Part shown: piece by piece, positions 1 to 5,960 of the stretch
Numbering within the stretch: position 1 is the first letter of the stretch
Layout: each line of letters opens with the position of its first letter
Assembly (NCBI GenBank): GCA_025997655.1
Contig: BNUW01000136.1
Span: 1-6,528, forward strand
DNA: 6,528 nt
Reading direction: 5' to 3'
Source of the DNA: Spirochaetia bacterium
GTDB taxonomy: Bacteria; Spirochaetota; Spirochaetia; Treponematales; Breznakiellaceae
Position numbers and translations under genes: made by a program
Notes under the pieces: generated by a model
Told to the model about the DNA's origin: nothing
Seen by the model: only the letters and a program-made list of their open reading frames with translations
The model's database searches: none

Positions 1-341
1 TCCATGTCTTCAAGGGGTATCACACCCAGGAGCACACTGCCATCGCCGGGTATAACCAGGGCAGTACAGGTTGTTTGGCGGTCTTTCCAGTGTATCTCTA
101 TCGGCTCCGTTACCTTGCAAATCTCCTTTGTGTTATTTCCCAGAGTGACCCGCCGGAGGCCCACCACCGTAAGACCCAATTTAGCCTGTACCCAGTCATT
201 GATTATCAGGGTCCCCGCTCCGGTGTCTGCCAACGCCCGTACGGCAGTTTCCCGCACTTCCGGGGCTTTCATGGCCCCGCACTCGACCCTAACCCGATCA
301 CCCGCGTTTTTCAAGGTGATGTCTGCGAATACATGTCCCAT
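1..341 (-). CDS. Clan AA (retropepsin-like) aspartic protease, C-terminus cut by window edge
   Basis: Reading the minus strand gives 113 codons with no stop before the window edge. The protein starts MGHVFADITLKNAG and carries the retropepsin active-site signature ALADTGAGTLII, with Asp39 as the predicted catalytic residue. It ends at VLLGVIPLEDM (residues 103-113), matching the second conserved LLG element of single-domain retroviral-type proteases. These work as homodimers, each subunit giving one Asp. I recall a very similar small protein family in treponemes, often next to toxin-antitoxin genes; its substrate is unknown to me. No signal peptide or membrane segment is visible, so it is probably cytoplasmic. 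An ATG lies four codons upstream at 353, but I chose 341 because GGAGG sits 5 nt before it. Only the last few dozen residues should be missing. Confidence 0.8.
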   Translation of the reverse strand, partial: MGHVFADITLKNAGDRVRVECGAMKAPEVRETAVRALADTGAGTLIINDWVQAKLGLTVVGLRRVTLGNNTKEICKVTEPIEIHWKDRQTTCTALVIPGDGSVLLGVIPLEDM

Positions 342-409
342 AAAAGCCTCCATCGCTAACATACAACCAATAGGGGCTAAAAGCAAGGGCGGAACGGGCC
401 CAGGCAAAA

Positions 410-422
410 GGTGTCAGGCGCC
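410..422. repeat. REP-like short palindrome
   Basis: GGTGTCAGGCGCC lies between the YoeB stop and the aspartic protease start. Its halves pair around a central A using four Watson-Crick and two G-U pairs in RNA. It differs at only two bases from the perfect palindrome GGTGCCAGGCACC at 6091, and both differences keep pairing as wobble. This suggests a dispersed REP-like unit, though two copies in one window is weak evidence. Confidence 0.4.
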
Positions 423-425
423 GCT

Positions 426-677
426 TCAATAATGATACTTGCAGGAGGAAATGATAATATGATTGGACGAAACGGTGTAGACAAGCCGATGTTCCTGGGT
501 GATACGGCGGGACCAATATCCCGACAAATTTCCTTTAAGCGGTTCGGGTTTGCCGGTACCGTGAAAAGGATCCCGCATTATTTCAGTAATAAGATCGTTT
601 ATTTTTGCAAAGATTTTTTTATCTTCCACAGACCATTCCCGGTATTCTTCAAACGCGGATTTTTCAAAGCTAACCAC
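426..677 (-). CDS. yoeB: Type II toxin, YoeB/Txe family mRNA interferase
   Basis: This 83-aa protein matches E. coli YoeB (84 aa) along its whole length. Conserved blocks include KINDLI (25-30), GKPEPLKGNLSG (42-53), WSRRITQEHRLVY (55-67) and the C-terminal CKYHY. The catalytic residues of E. coli YoeB, Glu46, Arg65 and His83, have direct counterparts at Glu45, Arg64 and His82, so the toxin is probably active. YoeB family toxins bind the ribosome and cut mRNA at the A site. The start is a GTG at 677, with TAGG about 8 nt upstream that overlaps the antitoxin stop. The antitoxin gene ends 9 bp upstream, so the pair is surely co-transcribed and probably translationally coupled. By family precedent the toxin-antitoxin complex represses its own promoter. 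Confidence 0.93.
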   Translation of the reverse strand: MVSFEKSAFEEYREWSVEDKKIFAKINDLITEIMRDPFHGTGKPEPLKGNLSGYWSRRITQEHRLVYTVSSNHIIISSCKYHY

Positions 678-686
678 GCCGTAAAC

Positions 687-932
687 CTATTCCTGGGCGC
701 ACGTAACGGCGCTTTCAAGGTTTTCAAAGGAGACAAGGTTTTGCCCCCGCTTTATATTGTCAACAGCCTTCAAAAGCCGTTCCCGGTTGGCGGGAGACCG
801 GAGCAGGTATTCGGTTTCATCGACCGCTTCCCTGACGGTTATTTCAATGTCCCGGTCAGGATATATGTCGCAAATTGCGGTAATAAAATCCGCTTTCAGT
901 TCCCTTGTGTTCAGTTTATACGTCGATTCCAT
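687..932 (-). CDS. Antitoxin of the YoeB pair, YefM-like C-terminal half
   Basis: This 81-aa protein sits directly upstream of the YoeB toxin gene. Residues 39-63 (ETEYLLRSPANRERLLKAVDN and onward) match the segment of E. coli YefM that follows its Phd fold (EETAYLLRSPANARRLM). That segment leads into the tail that wraps the toxin. The N-terminal 38 residues (MESTYKLNTRELKADF, then DIYPDRDIEITV) do not look like the usual Phd/YefM DNA-binding start, which in E. coli is MRTISYSEARQNLS. They may be a divergent version or a different DNA-binding fold. I chose ATG 932; a TTG at 941 would add three residues but lies inside the proposed -10 box. No clear Shine-Dalgarno precedes 932. Residues 64-81 form the likely flexible tail. 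Confidence 0.85.
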   Translation of the reverse strand: MESTYKLNTRELKADFITAICDIYPDRDIEITVREAVDETEYLLRSPANRERLLKAVDNIKRGQNLVSFENLESAVTCAQE

Positions 933-939
933 AACACAC

Positions 940-968
940 AATATAATTCCATTTTAAGAAAAACGCAA
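940..968 (-). promoter_or_regulatory. Candidate sigma70-type promoter for the toxin-antitoxin pair
   Basis: On the minus strand TTGCGT (963-968) and TATATT (940-945) are separated by 17 bp, the ideal spacing. Transcription would begin near 932-934, almost exactly at the antitoxin ATG, giving a leaderless or nearly leaderless mRNA. This would fit the absence of a Shine-Dalgarno before 932. The same AT-rich stretch reads TATAAT (942-947) on the plus strand, but I see no good -35 for the lipoprotein gene there. Predicted by eye only. Confidence 0.4.
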
Positions 969-983
969 GGGGGAGCAACTTGT

Positions 984-2033
984 ATGAAAAGACGCTTTTT
1001 ATTGGTTTTCCCCCTTGTCCTCCTTCTCTCCTGCGCCGCCACTCCCGTTGTAGTCCCCGATTGGGCGCAGTCCCCCGCCGCCATCACCCAGGTATACCCA
1101 ACCGACACCTACATCGCCCAAAGAGGCCGGGGCCAAACCCGGCAGGCCGCAGAAGCCGCCGCCGCTGCGGAAATCGCCCGGTATTTTACCAGCCAGATAA
1201 ACGCGAACAGCGGTTTCAGAACCACCACCAGCACGCAGAACGGCGTTACCAGCGAAAACCTGGAAACCGAAACATTCGCCTTTGTTACCTCGGAAATAAA
1301 CCTGGCAGGCCTTCGCTACGCCCAGGACGCCTTTTACAACAAGGCGGTAAAACAATGGGAAACCGTGGCCTACCTGGACCGCGCTGAAGCATGGGCGCTG
1401 TACGAACCCCGCTTTAAACGGCAGGCCGATTCGTTCCGGGCGCTGTATGCCGCAGCGGAAACCGAAAGCGACCGGTTCAGGAAAGCCCTGCGTTGGGACG
1501 CCGCCGAACAATACGCCCGGAGCGCCGAATTCGAGGCGGCGAATACCTTTGGGCAGATCCTCTCCCCCGCACGGATGAACGCCGCCTTTGCCGCTGTCCG
1601 TGGCGAAATTGCGTCCATACCGAAAGAACTTGATACGGCCCGTAGAAACGCGGCGGTGTACATCGACTGCCCGGTGGATTTTGAATCCGCCATCCTCAAC
1701 GCCTTTTCCCGCGCCCTCAGCTCCGAAGGTTTCCCGGTTGCCAGGACCCGCGCCGGAGCCGCCGCCGTGTGCGCCGTCACGGTTGATGAGGGAATGCAGA
1801 AACGCGAATTAGGCATTTTTTATTTTCCTTCATTACAGGCAGAATTCTCCGGAACAAGTTCCGGTGGGAACTCCGGTACGCTGTTTACCTACAACGTTTC
1901 TGCGGAACAGGCCGGTGCGGTAAGGGAGGATGTGGCAAAACGGCGCGCCTATACCGCCCTTGCGGAAGCGGTACAAAAATCGTTCTCAACGGAATTCAAA
2001 CGGATTGATGTCCGCACGAATTCCGAAAAATAG
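984..2033 (+). CDS. LPP20-like outer-envelope lipoprotein
   Basis: This 349-aa protein begins with a clear lipoprotein signal peptide: MKRRF, a hydrophobic run, then LLSC with the lipidated Cys at residue 17. After PDWAQ (25-29) comes a stretch like the LPP20 family: YIAQRGRG, then an Ala-rich helix (RQAAEAAAAAEIARYFTSQI), then beta-type sequence ending in WETVAYLDRAEAWALYEPR. Residues about 135-215 look helical. The last third (AAVYIDCPVDFESAILNAF to the end) looks like a second alpha/beta domain. LPP20 proteins are envelope lipoproteins of unknown biochemical role. I chose ATG 984 because GGGGGAG lies 8-9 nt upstream and a signal peptide starts there. The frame is open back to 411 only as a shadow of the minus-strand toxin genes. 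It is first in an operon with the genes at 2053 and 2979. Confidence 0.82.
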   Translation: MKRRFLLVFPLVLLLSCAATPVVVPDWAQSPAAITQVYPTDTYIAQRGRGQTRQAAEAAAAAEIARYFTSQINANSGFRTTTSTQNGVTSENLETETFAFVTSEINLAGLRYAQDAFYNKAVKQWETVAYLDRAEAWALYEPRFKRQADSFRALYAAAETESDRFRKALRWDAAEQYARSAEFEAANTFGQILSPARMNAAFAAVRGEIASIPKELDTARRNAAVYIDCPVDFESAILNAFSRALSSEGFPVARTRAGAAAVCAVTVDEGMQKRELGIFYFPSLQAEFSGTSSGGNSGTLFTYNVSAEQAGAVREDVAKRRAYTALAEAVQKSFSTEFKRIDVRTNSEK

Positions 2034-2052
2034 TAATTCTAAGGAGTGTTTT

Positions 2053-2961
2053 ATGAAAGATGGATTAAAGACCGTAATGGTGACGGCCGCGTTGGCGGTT
2101 CTGTTTACGGCCGTCTCTTGCGGGACTACCGGGGCAGCGGCAAGTTCGGCGGCAACATCCGCCCAGGCGGAAAGAACCGCCGACGATCAGCGGATTCTTG
2201 ACTGGAGCAACCGCAGCATTGGAGAGATTGCGTCCCCGGTATGGCTTTTACCGGCAGTCCGGGGTAACTGGAACCTTTTTAAACAGGAGTGGCCCGTCGC
2301 TCCCGACAAGGTTCTCAAGATTGGCTTTGCCCGGCACGCAAGCCTGAACGCCGCACAAACCGTAGCGGATGTGCAGTATGCGGCCCGGCTGGCAAATCAG
2401 CTTAAACAATCGGTACTGAGCCGGGCGGGAATAAGCCTTGGCTCGGACGGAGAATTTGAGGCCGTACAAAATGCCGCTACCCAGGCGCAGGTGAGTATCG
2501 CCGGGCAGGAGCGGGTCACCGATTTTTGGCAGCTTAGGGAAGTTGATGACGGCAATGGCAGAAAGACTAAGACCTATGTGTATTATGTAGTGTATGCCTG
2601 CGATTCGGCGGTATGGGATCAGGTGGTGGCAAAGTATCTCCGCGACATTATCGGCCAGGTACCGGACACCAGGGCCCAGCAGACCATCGCCGGTATGTTC
2701 AATGAAATTAACGCGGAGGTCAAATACGAACGGGAAAAATCCGAAGCCCAACTCAAGGCGGAAGTTGCCGCCCAGCAGCAGGCGTTAAAGCAGGGCCCGC
2801 AATCAGTCTCCGCACAAAGAGAAGCCTATCGATCAGGGGACCCCGCAAAAATCGCCGCCGCCAGCACCACCGCTGCGGACACGGATCACGTTGCCGCCCT
2901 GGCCCTTATCGCAGCCGGGTCTCCCACGGACGGCGCGGTACGGCGGCTCCAGGCACAGTAG
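2053..2961 (+). CDS. Hypothetical lipoprotein, possibly LPP20-related
   Basis: This 302-aa protein starts 19 bp after the previous gene's stop, with AAGGAG (2041-2046) 6 nt before the ATG. The signal peptide runs to AVSC|G with the predicted lipidated Cys at residue 23, followed by a Gly/Ala/Ser-rich linker. The body has a Trp-rich segment (SIGEIASPVWLLPAVRGNW), an Ala-rich helical stretch (ADVQYAARLANQLKQSVLSR), then a likely beta pair around KTKTYVYYVVYACDSAVW. That order of helix then Tyr-rich strand resembles LPP20 domains, but the match is loose. Residues about 220-265 are charged and Gln/Ala-rich and probably coiled coil (EVKYEREKSEAQLKAEVAAQ). It is likely anchored in a spirochaete envelope membrane; its specific function is unknown. 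Confidence 0.75.
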   Translation: MKDGLKTVMVTAALAVLFTAVSCGTTGAAASSAATSAQAERTADDQRILDWSNRSIGEIASPVWLLPAVRGNWNLFKQEWPVAPDKVLKIGFARHASLNAAQTVADVQYAARLANQLKQSVLSRAGISLGSDGEFEAVQNAATQAQVSIAGQERVTDFWQLREVDDGNGRKTKTYVYYVVYACDSAVWDQVVAKYLRDIIGQVPDTRAQQTIAGMFNEINAEVKYEREKSEAQLKAEVAAQQQALKQGPQSVSAQREAYRSGDPAKIAAASTTAADTDHVAALALIAAGSPTDGAVRRLQAQ

Positions 2962-2978
2962 GCGGTAAACTGAGAGCT

Positions 2979-3329
2979 ATGAAAAAGGGTATTGCGGCTG
3001 CCGGCGCGTTTGTGTTTTTCTGTTTCATCTCCCTGTGGGAAGCGGGCGCGCAAACCATAAGCTTTGAATATGAGGCGAGCCGCAAATACCCGATTTATCT
3101 GCTCTTTGAAGGTGACGTAAGCGCGGCGGCGGAGATGACCGCGTGGTTCACCGATGAGTGGCGTTGGCATTACCGCAGGGAAGAATGGCAATGGGACGAC
3201 CAAGCCGCCGCGTGGTACTATGCCGGTAGTGATACTAATGCCGCCCACTGGATAGTGGACAATGGCGCTCCCGGGAAGACGATGCACTGGCAGCGGCATT
3301 TAATGCGGACGGGCGCTGTCTCATGGTAA
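2979..3329 (+). CDS. Secreted N-terminal part of an NlpC/P60 protein, frameshifted at its end
   Basis: This 116-codon frame begins MKKGIAAAGAFVFFCF, a Sec signal peptide with likely cleavage after AGA near residue 24. A Trp/Tyr-rich region follows (WFTDEWRWHYRREEWQWDD, AWYYAGSDTN), with no family I recognise; the aromatic richness may suit glycan or wall binding. It starts 17 bp after the preceding lipoprotein gene with only a weak site (GAGAG). The frame stops at 3329 inside the start of the NlpC/P60 frame. Its last 17 or so residues (KTMHWQRHLMRTGAVSW) look less natural than the same DNA in the downstream frame, which reads EDDALAAAFNADGRCLMVKT. I therefore think this and 3323-3808 were one gene of about 276 aa, with the frame change between about 3265 and 3280. 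Treating it as an independent short secreted protein is the alternative. Confidence 0.62.
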   Translation: MKKGIAAAGAFVFFCFISLWEAGAQTISFEYEASRKYPIYLLFEGDVSAAAEMTAWFTDEWRWHYRREEWQWDDQAAAWYYAGSDTNAAHWIVDNGAPGKTMHWQRHLMRTGAVSW

Positions 3330-3808
3330 AAACACCCCGCCGCAGCAACGCACCGGCCGCCCCGGCAAAACAAACGCCGCCTGCAGCCCTTACCGGCGGT
3401 GATGCCCTCCGAAACAAGTTGATTGCCGCAGGGAAAACCCACTTAGGTTCACCATACAGTCTGGGAGCAACAGGCCCCAACCGGTTTGACTGTTCCGGCT
3501 TTATCGGCGTGACCTATCGTGAAGCCGCCGGTATAACGCTCCCCCGCACTTCGATAGAAATGTACCGTCAGGGAACGCCGATACCCCCAACCGAGTTACA
3601 GCCCGGTGATATTATTGTCTACGCCACCACCGGCAATAGAACTGCGGCAAGCCACGTAGCAATGTATCTGGGAAACAACCAGGTTATCCACGCAATTAAC
3701 ATCGGCAATCCGAGCGGTGTCGTGCTTACCCCGCGGGACCGCTCGTACTGGCGGCAACGGGAAATTGGCTACCGGCGCTTTCTAATGGACACGAAGAAAC
3801 ACGAATAA
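3323..3808 (+). CDS. NlpC/P60 family peptidoglycan hydrolase, catalytic domain
   Basis: This 161-codon frame encodes a full NlpC/P60 cysteine peptidase domain. The nucleophile is Cys57 in RFDCSGFIGV. The catalytic His is His111 in SHVAMYLGNN, and the third polar residue is probably His123 in VIHAIN. LGSPYSLGATGP before the Cys and LQPGDIIVY before the His are also typical. Such enzymes cut peptide stems of peptidoglycan, usually between D-Glu and the diamino acid. Residues 1-26 are a Pro/Ala-rich linker (RRSNAPAAPAKQTPPAA). No signal peptide is present, which is odd for a wall hydrolase. The ATG overlaps the upstream frame's end by 7 nt. The frame is open back to 3239, so translation probably should enter from the signal-peptide-bearing frame. 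It is last in the operon with two lipoprotein genes. Confidence 0.88.
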   Translation: MVKTPRRSNAPAAPAKQTPPAALTGGDALRNKLIAAGKTHLGSPYSLGATGPNRFDCSGFIGVTYREAAGITLPRTSIEMYRQGTPIPPTELQPGDIIVYATTGNRTAASHVAMYLGNNQVIHAINIGNPSGVVLTPRDRSYWRQREIGYRRFLMDTKKHE

Positions 3809-3818
3809 AATAACCACA

Positions 3819-3884
3819 GACCTCACGGACAACACGGACAAAGGAAAGGATAAGAAAGCAGGAGTCCGTGGCGTCAGTGAGGTC
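3819..3884. repeat. Long imperfect inverted repeat after the NlpC/P60 gene
   Basis: Two 21-nt arms, 3819-3839 and 3864-3884, are inverted copies with 18 of 21 positions matching, around a 24-nt purine-rich loop. The left arm also holds a tandem repeat, CACGGACAA at 3824-3832 and again at 3833-3841. The sequence belongs to the style of intergenic repeat built on CCACAGA and CACGGA motifs. It begins about 10 bp after the stop codon. It could be a dispersed repeat, an mRNA 3'-end stabiliser, or both. Confidence 0.55.
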
Positions 3885-3885
3885 G

Positions 3886-3912
3886 ACTTTTCCACTCTTT
3901 GGGTGGAAAAGT
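3886..3912 (+). terminator. Possible intrinsic terminator hairpin between convergent genes
   Basis: ACTTTTCCAC (3886-3895) and GTGGAAAAGT (3903-3912) form a perfect 10-bp stem with a 7-nt loop. It lies between the end of the NlpC/P60 operon and the end of the convergent gene at 3977. The following bases (GGTTAATCCTTATTTT) are only moderately T-rich and the stem is not GC-rich, so it is a weak terminator by the usual rules. Its position suits a terminator or a transcription-collision barrier. Confidence 0.45.
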
Positions 3913-3976
3913 GGTTAATCCTTATTTTGGAACCGGCTCAACGTGCTGTCCATCCCGGCGGTTATTCTCATTCCCC

Positions 3977-4576
3977 CTACCGCAGCCCCTTCAGCCCCCC
4001 CAAAAACAGCAGGCTATTGGCATCGCACATGGCGGAAAACCGCGCGAAGTCCTCCTTGGTTTCCGTGTCCGACCCCGAAAGGATCAGGTCCTGCCCCTGA
4101 CGGCGGTACCAGAGATAATGCCGGTCCAGGATTCGTATCCGATTTTTGCGGGCATTGATTTCAGCTTCTATCCGCTTTTCAAGAAATTCCGCCAGGGCGA
4201 TATGGTTTTCCTCTCCCGCCAGGAAAAATAGCGCGTTGTCTGAGATAAAAATGACTACCCGCCGAAACCCTTCGCCAAGACAGGCGTCGTTTCTAAATCC
4301 GTCGATGATAAGGTTCTGCCCGCCCAGGCTCAGATCGTAGCCCTGGAGGCGGAGGCTTTTCCGGAGCGCCGTCAGTTCAGAGCGGATCCGCTGAGCTACC
4401 TCGGGGTTTCGACCGGAGGATTGCAGTTCGGAACGCCAGGTACGGAGTTGCTGTTCATGGGCGCCGATTTCTTTGGTTCTGCTTAAAAACAGCGTGGTTT
4501 CGGAAAGGAGTTTCCAAACATCGGAAAACCTGTCCGAAAGCATGTCCGAAAGCCGCCCTGCTTTTTTTTCTGCCAT
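3977..4576 (-). CDS. Conserved-looking hypothetical protein, 199 aa
   Basis: I do not recognise this family. The frame has a good start (MAEKKAGRLSDMLSDRF), with AGGA about 10 nt upstream, and ends at TAG (3977-3979). No signal peptide or membrane helix is evident, so it is probably cytoplasmic. Residues 1-75 look helical, and about 35-75 could be coiled coil (EQQLRTWRSELQSSG, VAQRIRSELTALRKSLR). After that, strands alternate with helices: LIIDGF, RRVVIFISDNALFFLAG, the helix ALAEFLEKRIEAEINARK, then IRILDRHYLWYRRQGQDLILSG. It is transcribed divergently from the metallophosphoesterase over a shared 55-bp gap, which hints at joint regulation. Codons 3-5 contain a run of eight A (4562-4569 on the opposite strand). 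Confidence 0.72.
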   Translation of the reverse strand: MAEKKAGRLSDMLSDRFSDVWKLLSETTLFLSRTKEIGAHEQQLRTWRSELQSSGRNPEVAQRIRSELTALRKSLRLQGYDLSLGGQNLIIDGFRNDACLGEGFRRVVIFISDNALFFLAGEENHIALAEFLEKRIEAEINARKNRIRILDRHYLWYRRQGQDLILSGSDTETKEDFARFSAMCDANSLLFLGGLKGLR

Positions 4577-4631
4577 ACTTCGTTCGTCCTACTTATGTTT
4601 CTTTCTATAAATATACTAAAATAAGCATAAA
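4577..4631. promoter_or_regulatory. Divergent promoter region, AT-rich
   Basis: This 55-bp gap separates two divergent genes and must hold both start signals. TATAAA (4606-4611) and TATACT (4612-4617) are candidate -10 boxes for the plus strand. The same block reads TATATT on the minus strand. No convincing -35 hexamer was found by eye. If TATACT is used, the metallophosphoesterase leader would be only about 8 nt, consistent with its missing Shine-Dalgarno. Confidence 0.35.
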
Positions 4632-5366
4632 ATGCGAGTATTGGTTGTTTCGGATATCCATGCCAATTTGGCTGCCTTTGACGCGGTACTGCGGGAAACC
4701 CAGGGGGACCGGGATGCGGTTCTGTGCCTGGGGGACCTCGTTGGCTACGGGCCGGACCCTCGGGAATGTATCGCCCGGGCCGCCGAAGTCTGCGCGGTGG
4801 TTTTAGGGGGCAACCACGACCTCGCCGCCGCGGGGGCAACGGACCTTTTCAGCTTTGCGGACCATGCCCGGATCGCCATGGAGTGGACCCGGCCCCAACT
4901 CACTCAGGCGGATACCGCGTATCTTGCCACCCTTCCCCTCAACACCGAGTACGAAGGCATACTCCTTTCCCACGGCAGCCCGGAAAACCCCATCTGGGGC
5001 TATATTTTCTCCCAAGACGACGCCGAATTCGCCTTTTCCCAGAGTGATTTTACCCGCTGCTTTTTTGGTCATACCCACTTACCTTCGTTTTTTATTGAAA
5101 CCCAGGGGGAGACCTTCTATCAGATGGGCTATGGAGAACCGGATGCGGTCATCGAAACGGGACGGGATCACGTCCGGTTCCTCCTCAACCCGGGAAGCAT
5201 CGGTTTCCCCCGTGACAAGGCGGACGCCCATCAGAAGTCACGATATCGCCGCGCCGCAGCCCGGTATGCGCTTTTCGACACCGAATCGGGACGGTGGCAA
5301 TTTAAGCGTCTGGAATATGATATACGAAAAACCGCTAAACGGATGAAGCAGTTGGGGCTCTGGTAG
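4632..5366 (+). CDS. Metallophosphoesterase, MJ0912/YfcE-like calcineurin superfamily
   Basis: This 244-aa protein has every metal-binding motif of the calcineurin-like phosphoesterase fold in order. They are SDIHAN (Asp8, His10), GDLVGYGPDP (Asp35), GGNHD (Asn61, His62), LSHGSP (His114) and FGHTHLP (His147, His149), followed by LNPGSIGFPRD. The GDLVGYGPDP form and the length fit the MJ0912-type subgroup, which hydrolyses phosphoester bonds with a two-metal centre, usually Mn or Fe. The natural substrate cannot be told from sequence. The protein is cytoplasmic, with no signal peptide. The ATG at 4632 gives the canonical MRVLVVSDIH start, but no Shine-Dalgarno lies upstream. The gene looks intact, although its last 32 bp are overlapped by the antisense leucine-rich-repeat fragment. 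Confidence 0.92.
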   Translation: MRVLVVSDIHANLAAFDAVLRETQGDRDAVLCLGDLVGYGPDPRECIARAAEVCAVVLGGNHDLAAAGATDLFSFADHARIAMEWTRPQLTQADTAYLATLPLNTEYEGILLSHGSPENPIWGYIFSQDDAEFAFSQSDFTRCFFGHTHLPSFFIETQGETFYQMGYGEPDAVIETGRDHVRFLLNPGSIGFPRDKADAHQKSRYRRAAARYALFDTESGRWQFKRLEYDIRKTAKRMKQLGLW

Positions 5367-5754
5367 TTTGCCGGTTAGCATCAAATGTACCAAATGATAA
5401 TGATGTTATAGAATCAGGTACAACAATGTTTTTCAAATTTGAGCAATTATTGAATGCACCGCCAAGGATTTCTTTCAATCCCCGGGGAAAGGTTACTTCT
5501 GTCAATTGCGTTTCTTGAAATGCCCATATACCAATAGTTTCTACCGACGAAGGAATAACGATTGTTTCCAGGCTGCTACAGCCTTTGAAAGTACCGGTAC
5601 CAATTTCTGTAACAGAATTAGGAATGGTTACCTTTATTAGTTTATCCAGATTAGAAAAAGTATCGCCTTCTATCTTTTTCAGACCATTAGGCAAAACAAT
5701 TTCTTCGCAATTACCATAGGCGTTAACCTGGATGCCTTTATGGAACGGTGCCAC
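5335..5754 (-). pseudogene. BspA/TpLRR-type leucine-rich-repeat protein fragment
   Basis: The minus strand reads 139 codons made of about four and a half leucine-rich repeats of 22-23 residues. Units include VTIPNSVTEIGTGTFKGCSS, IVIPSSVETIGIWAF, VTFPRGLKEILGGAFNNCSN and IVVPDSITSLSFGTF. This is the BspA-like LRR_5 class, common in treponemes as secreted adhesion or host-interaction proteins. Here there is no signal peptide and the only start is a GTG (5754) without a ribosome-binding site. The repeat pattern breaks off after GTFDAN, with the tail antisense to the end of the metallophosphoesterase gene. Both ends therefore look cut. I read it as a relic of a larger gene; a short functional cytoplasmic protein is less likely. 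Lower GC than the flanking genes supports separate ancestry. Confidence 0.7.
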
Positions 5755-5811
5755 GAAGATGGGTGGCTTGAATTGGAAAATGAAGAACGCGAACGCAGAG
5801 AACGCTTATGA
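5740..5811 (+). pseudogene. Remnant of the antitoxin gene upstream of a decayed PIN toxin
   Basis: A 23-codon frame starts at ATG 5740 and ends in ENEERERRERL, then TGA. The highly charged tail overlaps the next ATG as ATGA (5808-5811), the usual layout of an antitoxin gene running into a PIN toxin gene. Upstream of about 5730 the DNA reads as the antisense leucine-rich-repeat fragment, so the front of the antitoxin is missing. The assignment rests mainly on position and composition. Confidence 0.4.
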
Positions 5812-5879
5812 CCGAAGACGGTACGTCTTATATTCTGGACGCTTGTGCGATTATCGCCGAGCTTGAAGCAAAGCAATAA
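5808..5879 (+). pseudogene. N-terminal stub of a PIN-domain (VapC-like) toxin
   Basis: The 23 codons read MTEDGTSYILDACAIIAELE and then stop. The segment YILDACAIIA is the first strand of a PIN domain, with the first catalytic Asp in LDAC. A complete PIN toxin would continue for another 100 or more residues with further acidic residues. Here homology ends after the seventh residue of the motif and TAA TAG follows. It is a broken gene, with the breakpoint near 5858. Confidence 0.55.
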
Positions 5880-5960
5880 TAGGGAAACCATCAAAAAGCT
5901 TTCCGCACAATAAAATGTTTCCGCCATCCTATCCCTAATTCCCTCCTCATCAAAGAATTA

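Noticed and set aside
411..983. Open extension upstream of the first lipoprotein, giving a 540-residue frame
   Set aside because: It is antisense to the YoeB and antitoxin genes. The lipoprotein signal peptide and ribosome-binding site fix the start at 984.
1930..2052. Earlier start for the second lipoprotein
   Set aside because: It would overlap the first lipoprotein gene and bury the signal peptide. AAGGAG and the lipobox support 2053.
3323..3335. Programmed -1 frameshift at the A-rich TGGTAAAAAC
   Set aside because: The zero-frame stop comes before the A run, and no X-XXY-YYZ heptamer in the right phase was found upstream. The site does not fit known rules.
3819..3884. CRISPR-like repeats
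   Set aside because: There are only two inverted arms and one short tandem duplication, with no regularly spaced spacers or cas genes.
4803..5346. Long alternative frames inside the metallophosphoesterase gene
   Set aside because: They lack domains and only reflect the GC-rich codon pattern of the real gene, whose catalytic motifs are complete.
5745..5754. AACGGTGCCA shared with the REP-like element at 6089
   Set aside because: Only ten bases match and the second palindrome half is missing, so it may be chance.
5679..5927. 82-residue minus-strand frame with a hydrophobic stretch
   Set aside because: It overlaps the leucine-rich-repeat fragment and the PIN stub in other frames, and its Ser/Arg/Lys-rich sequence looks like a shadow translation.
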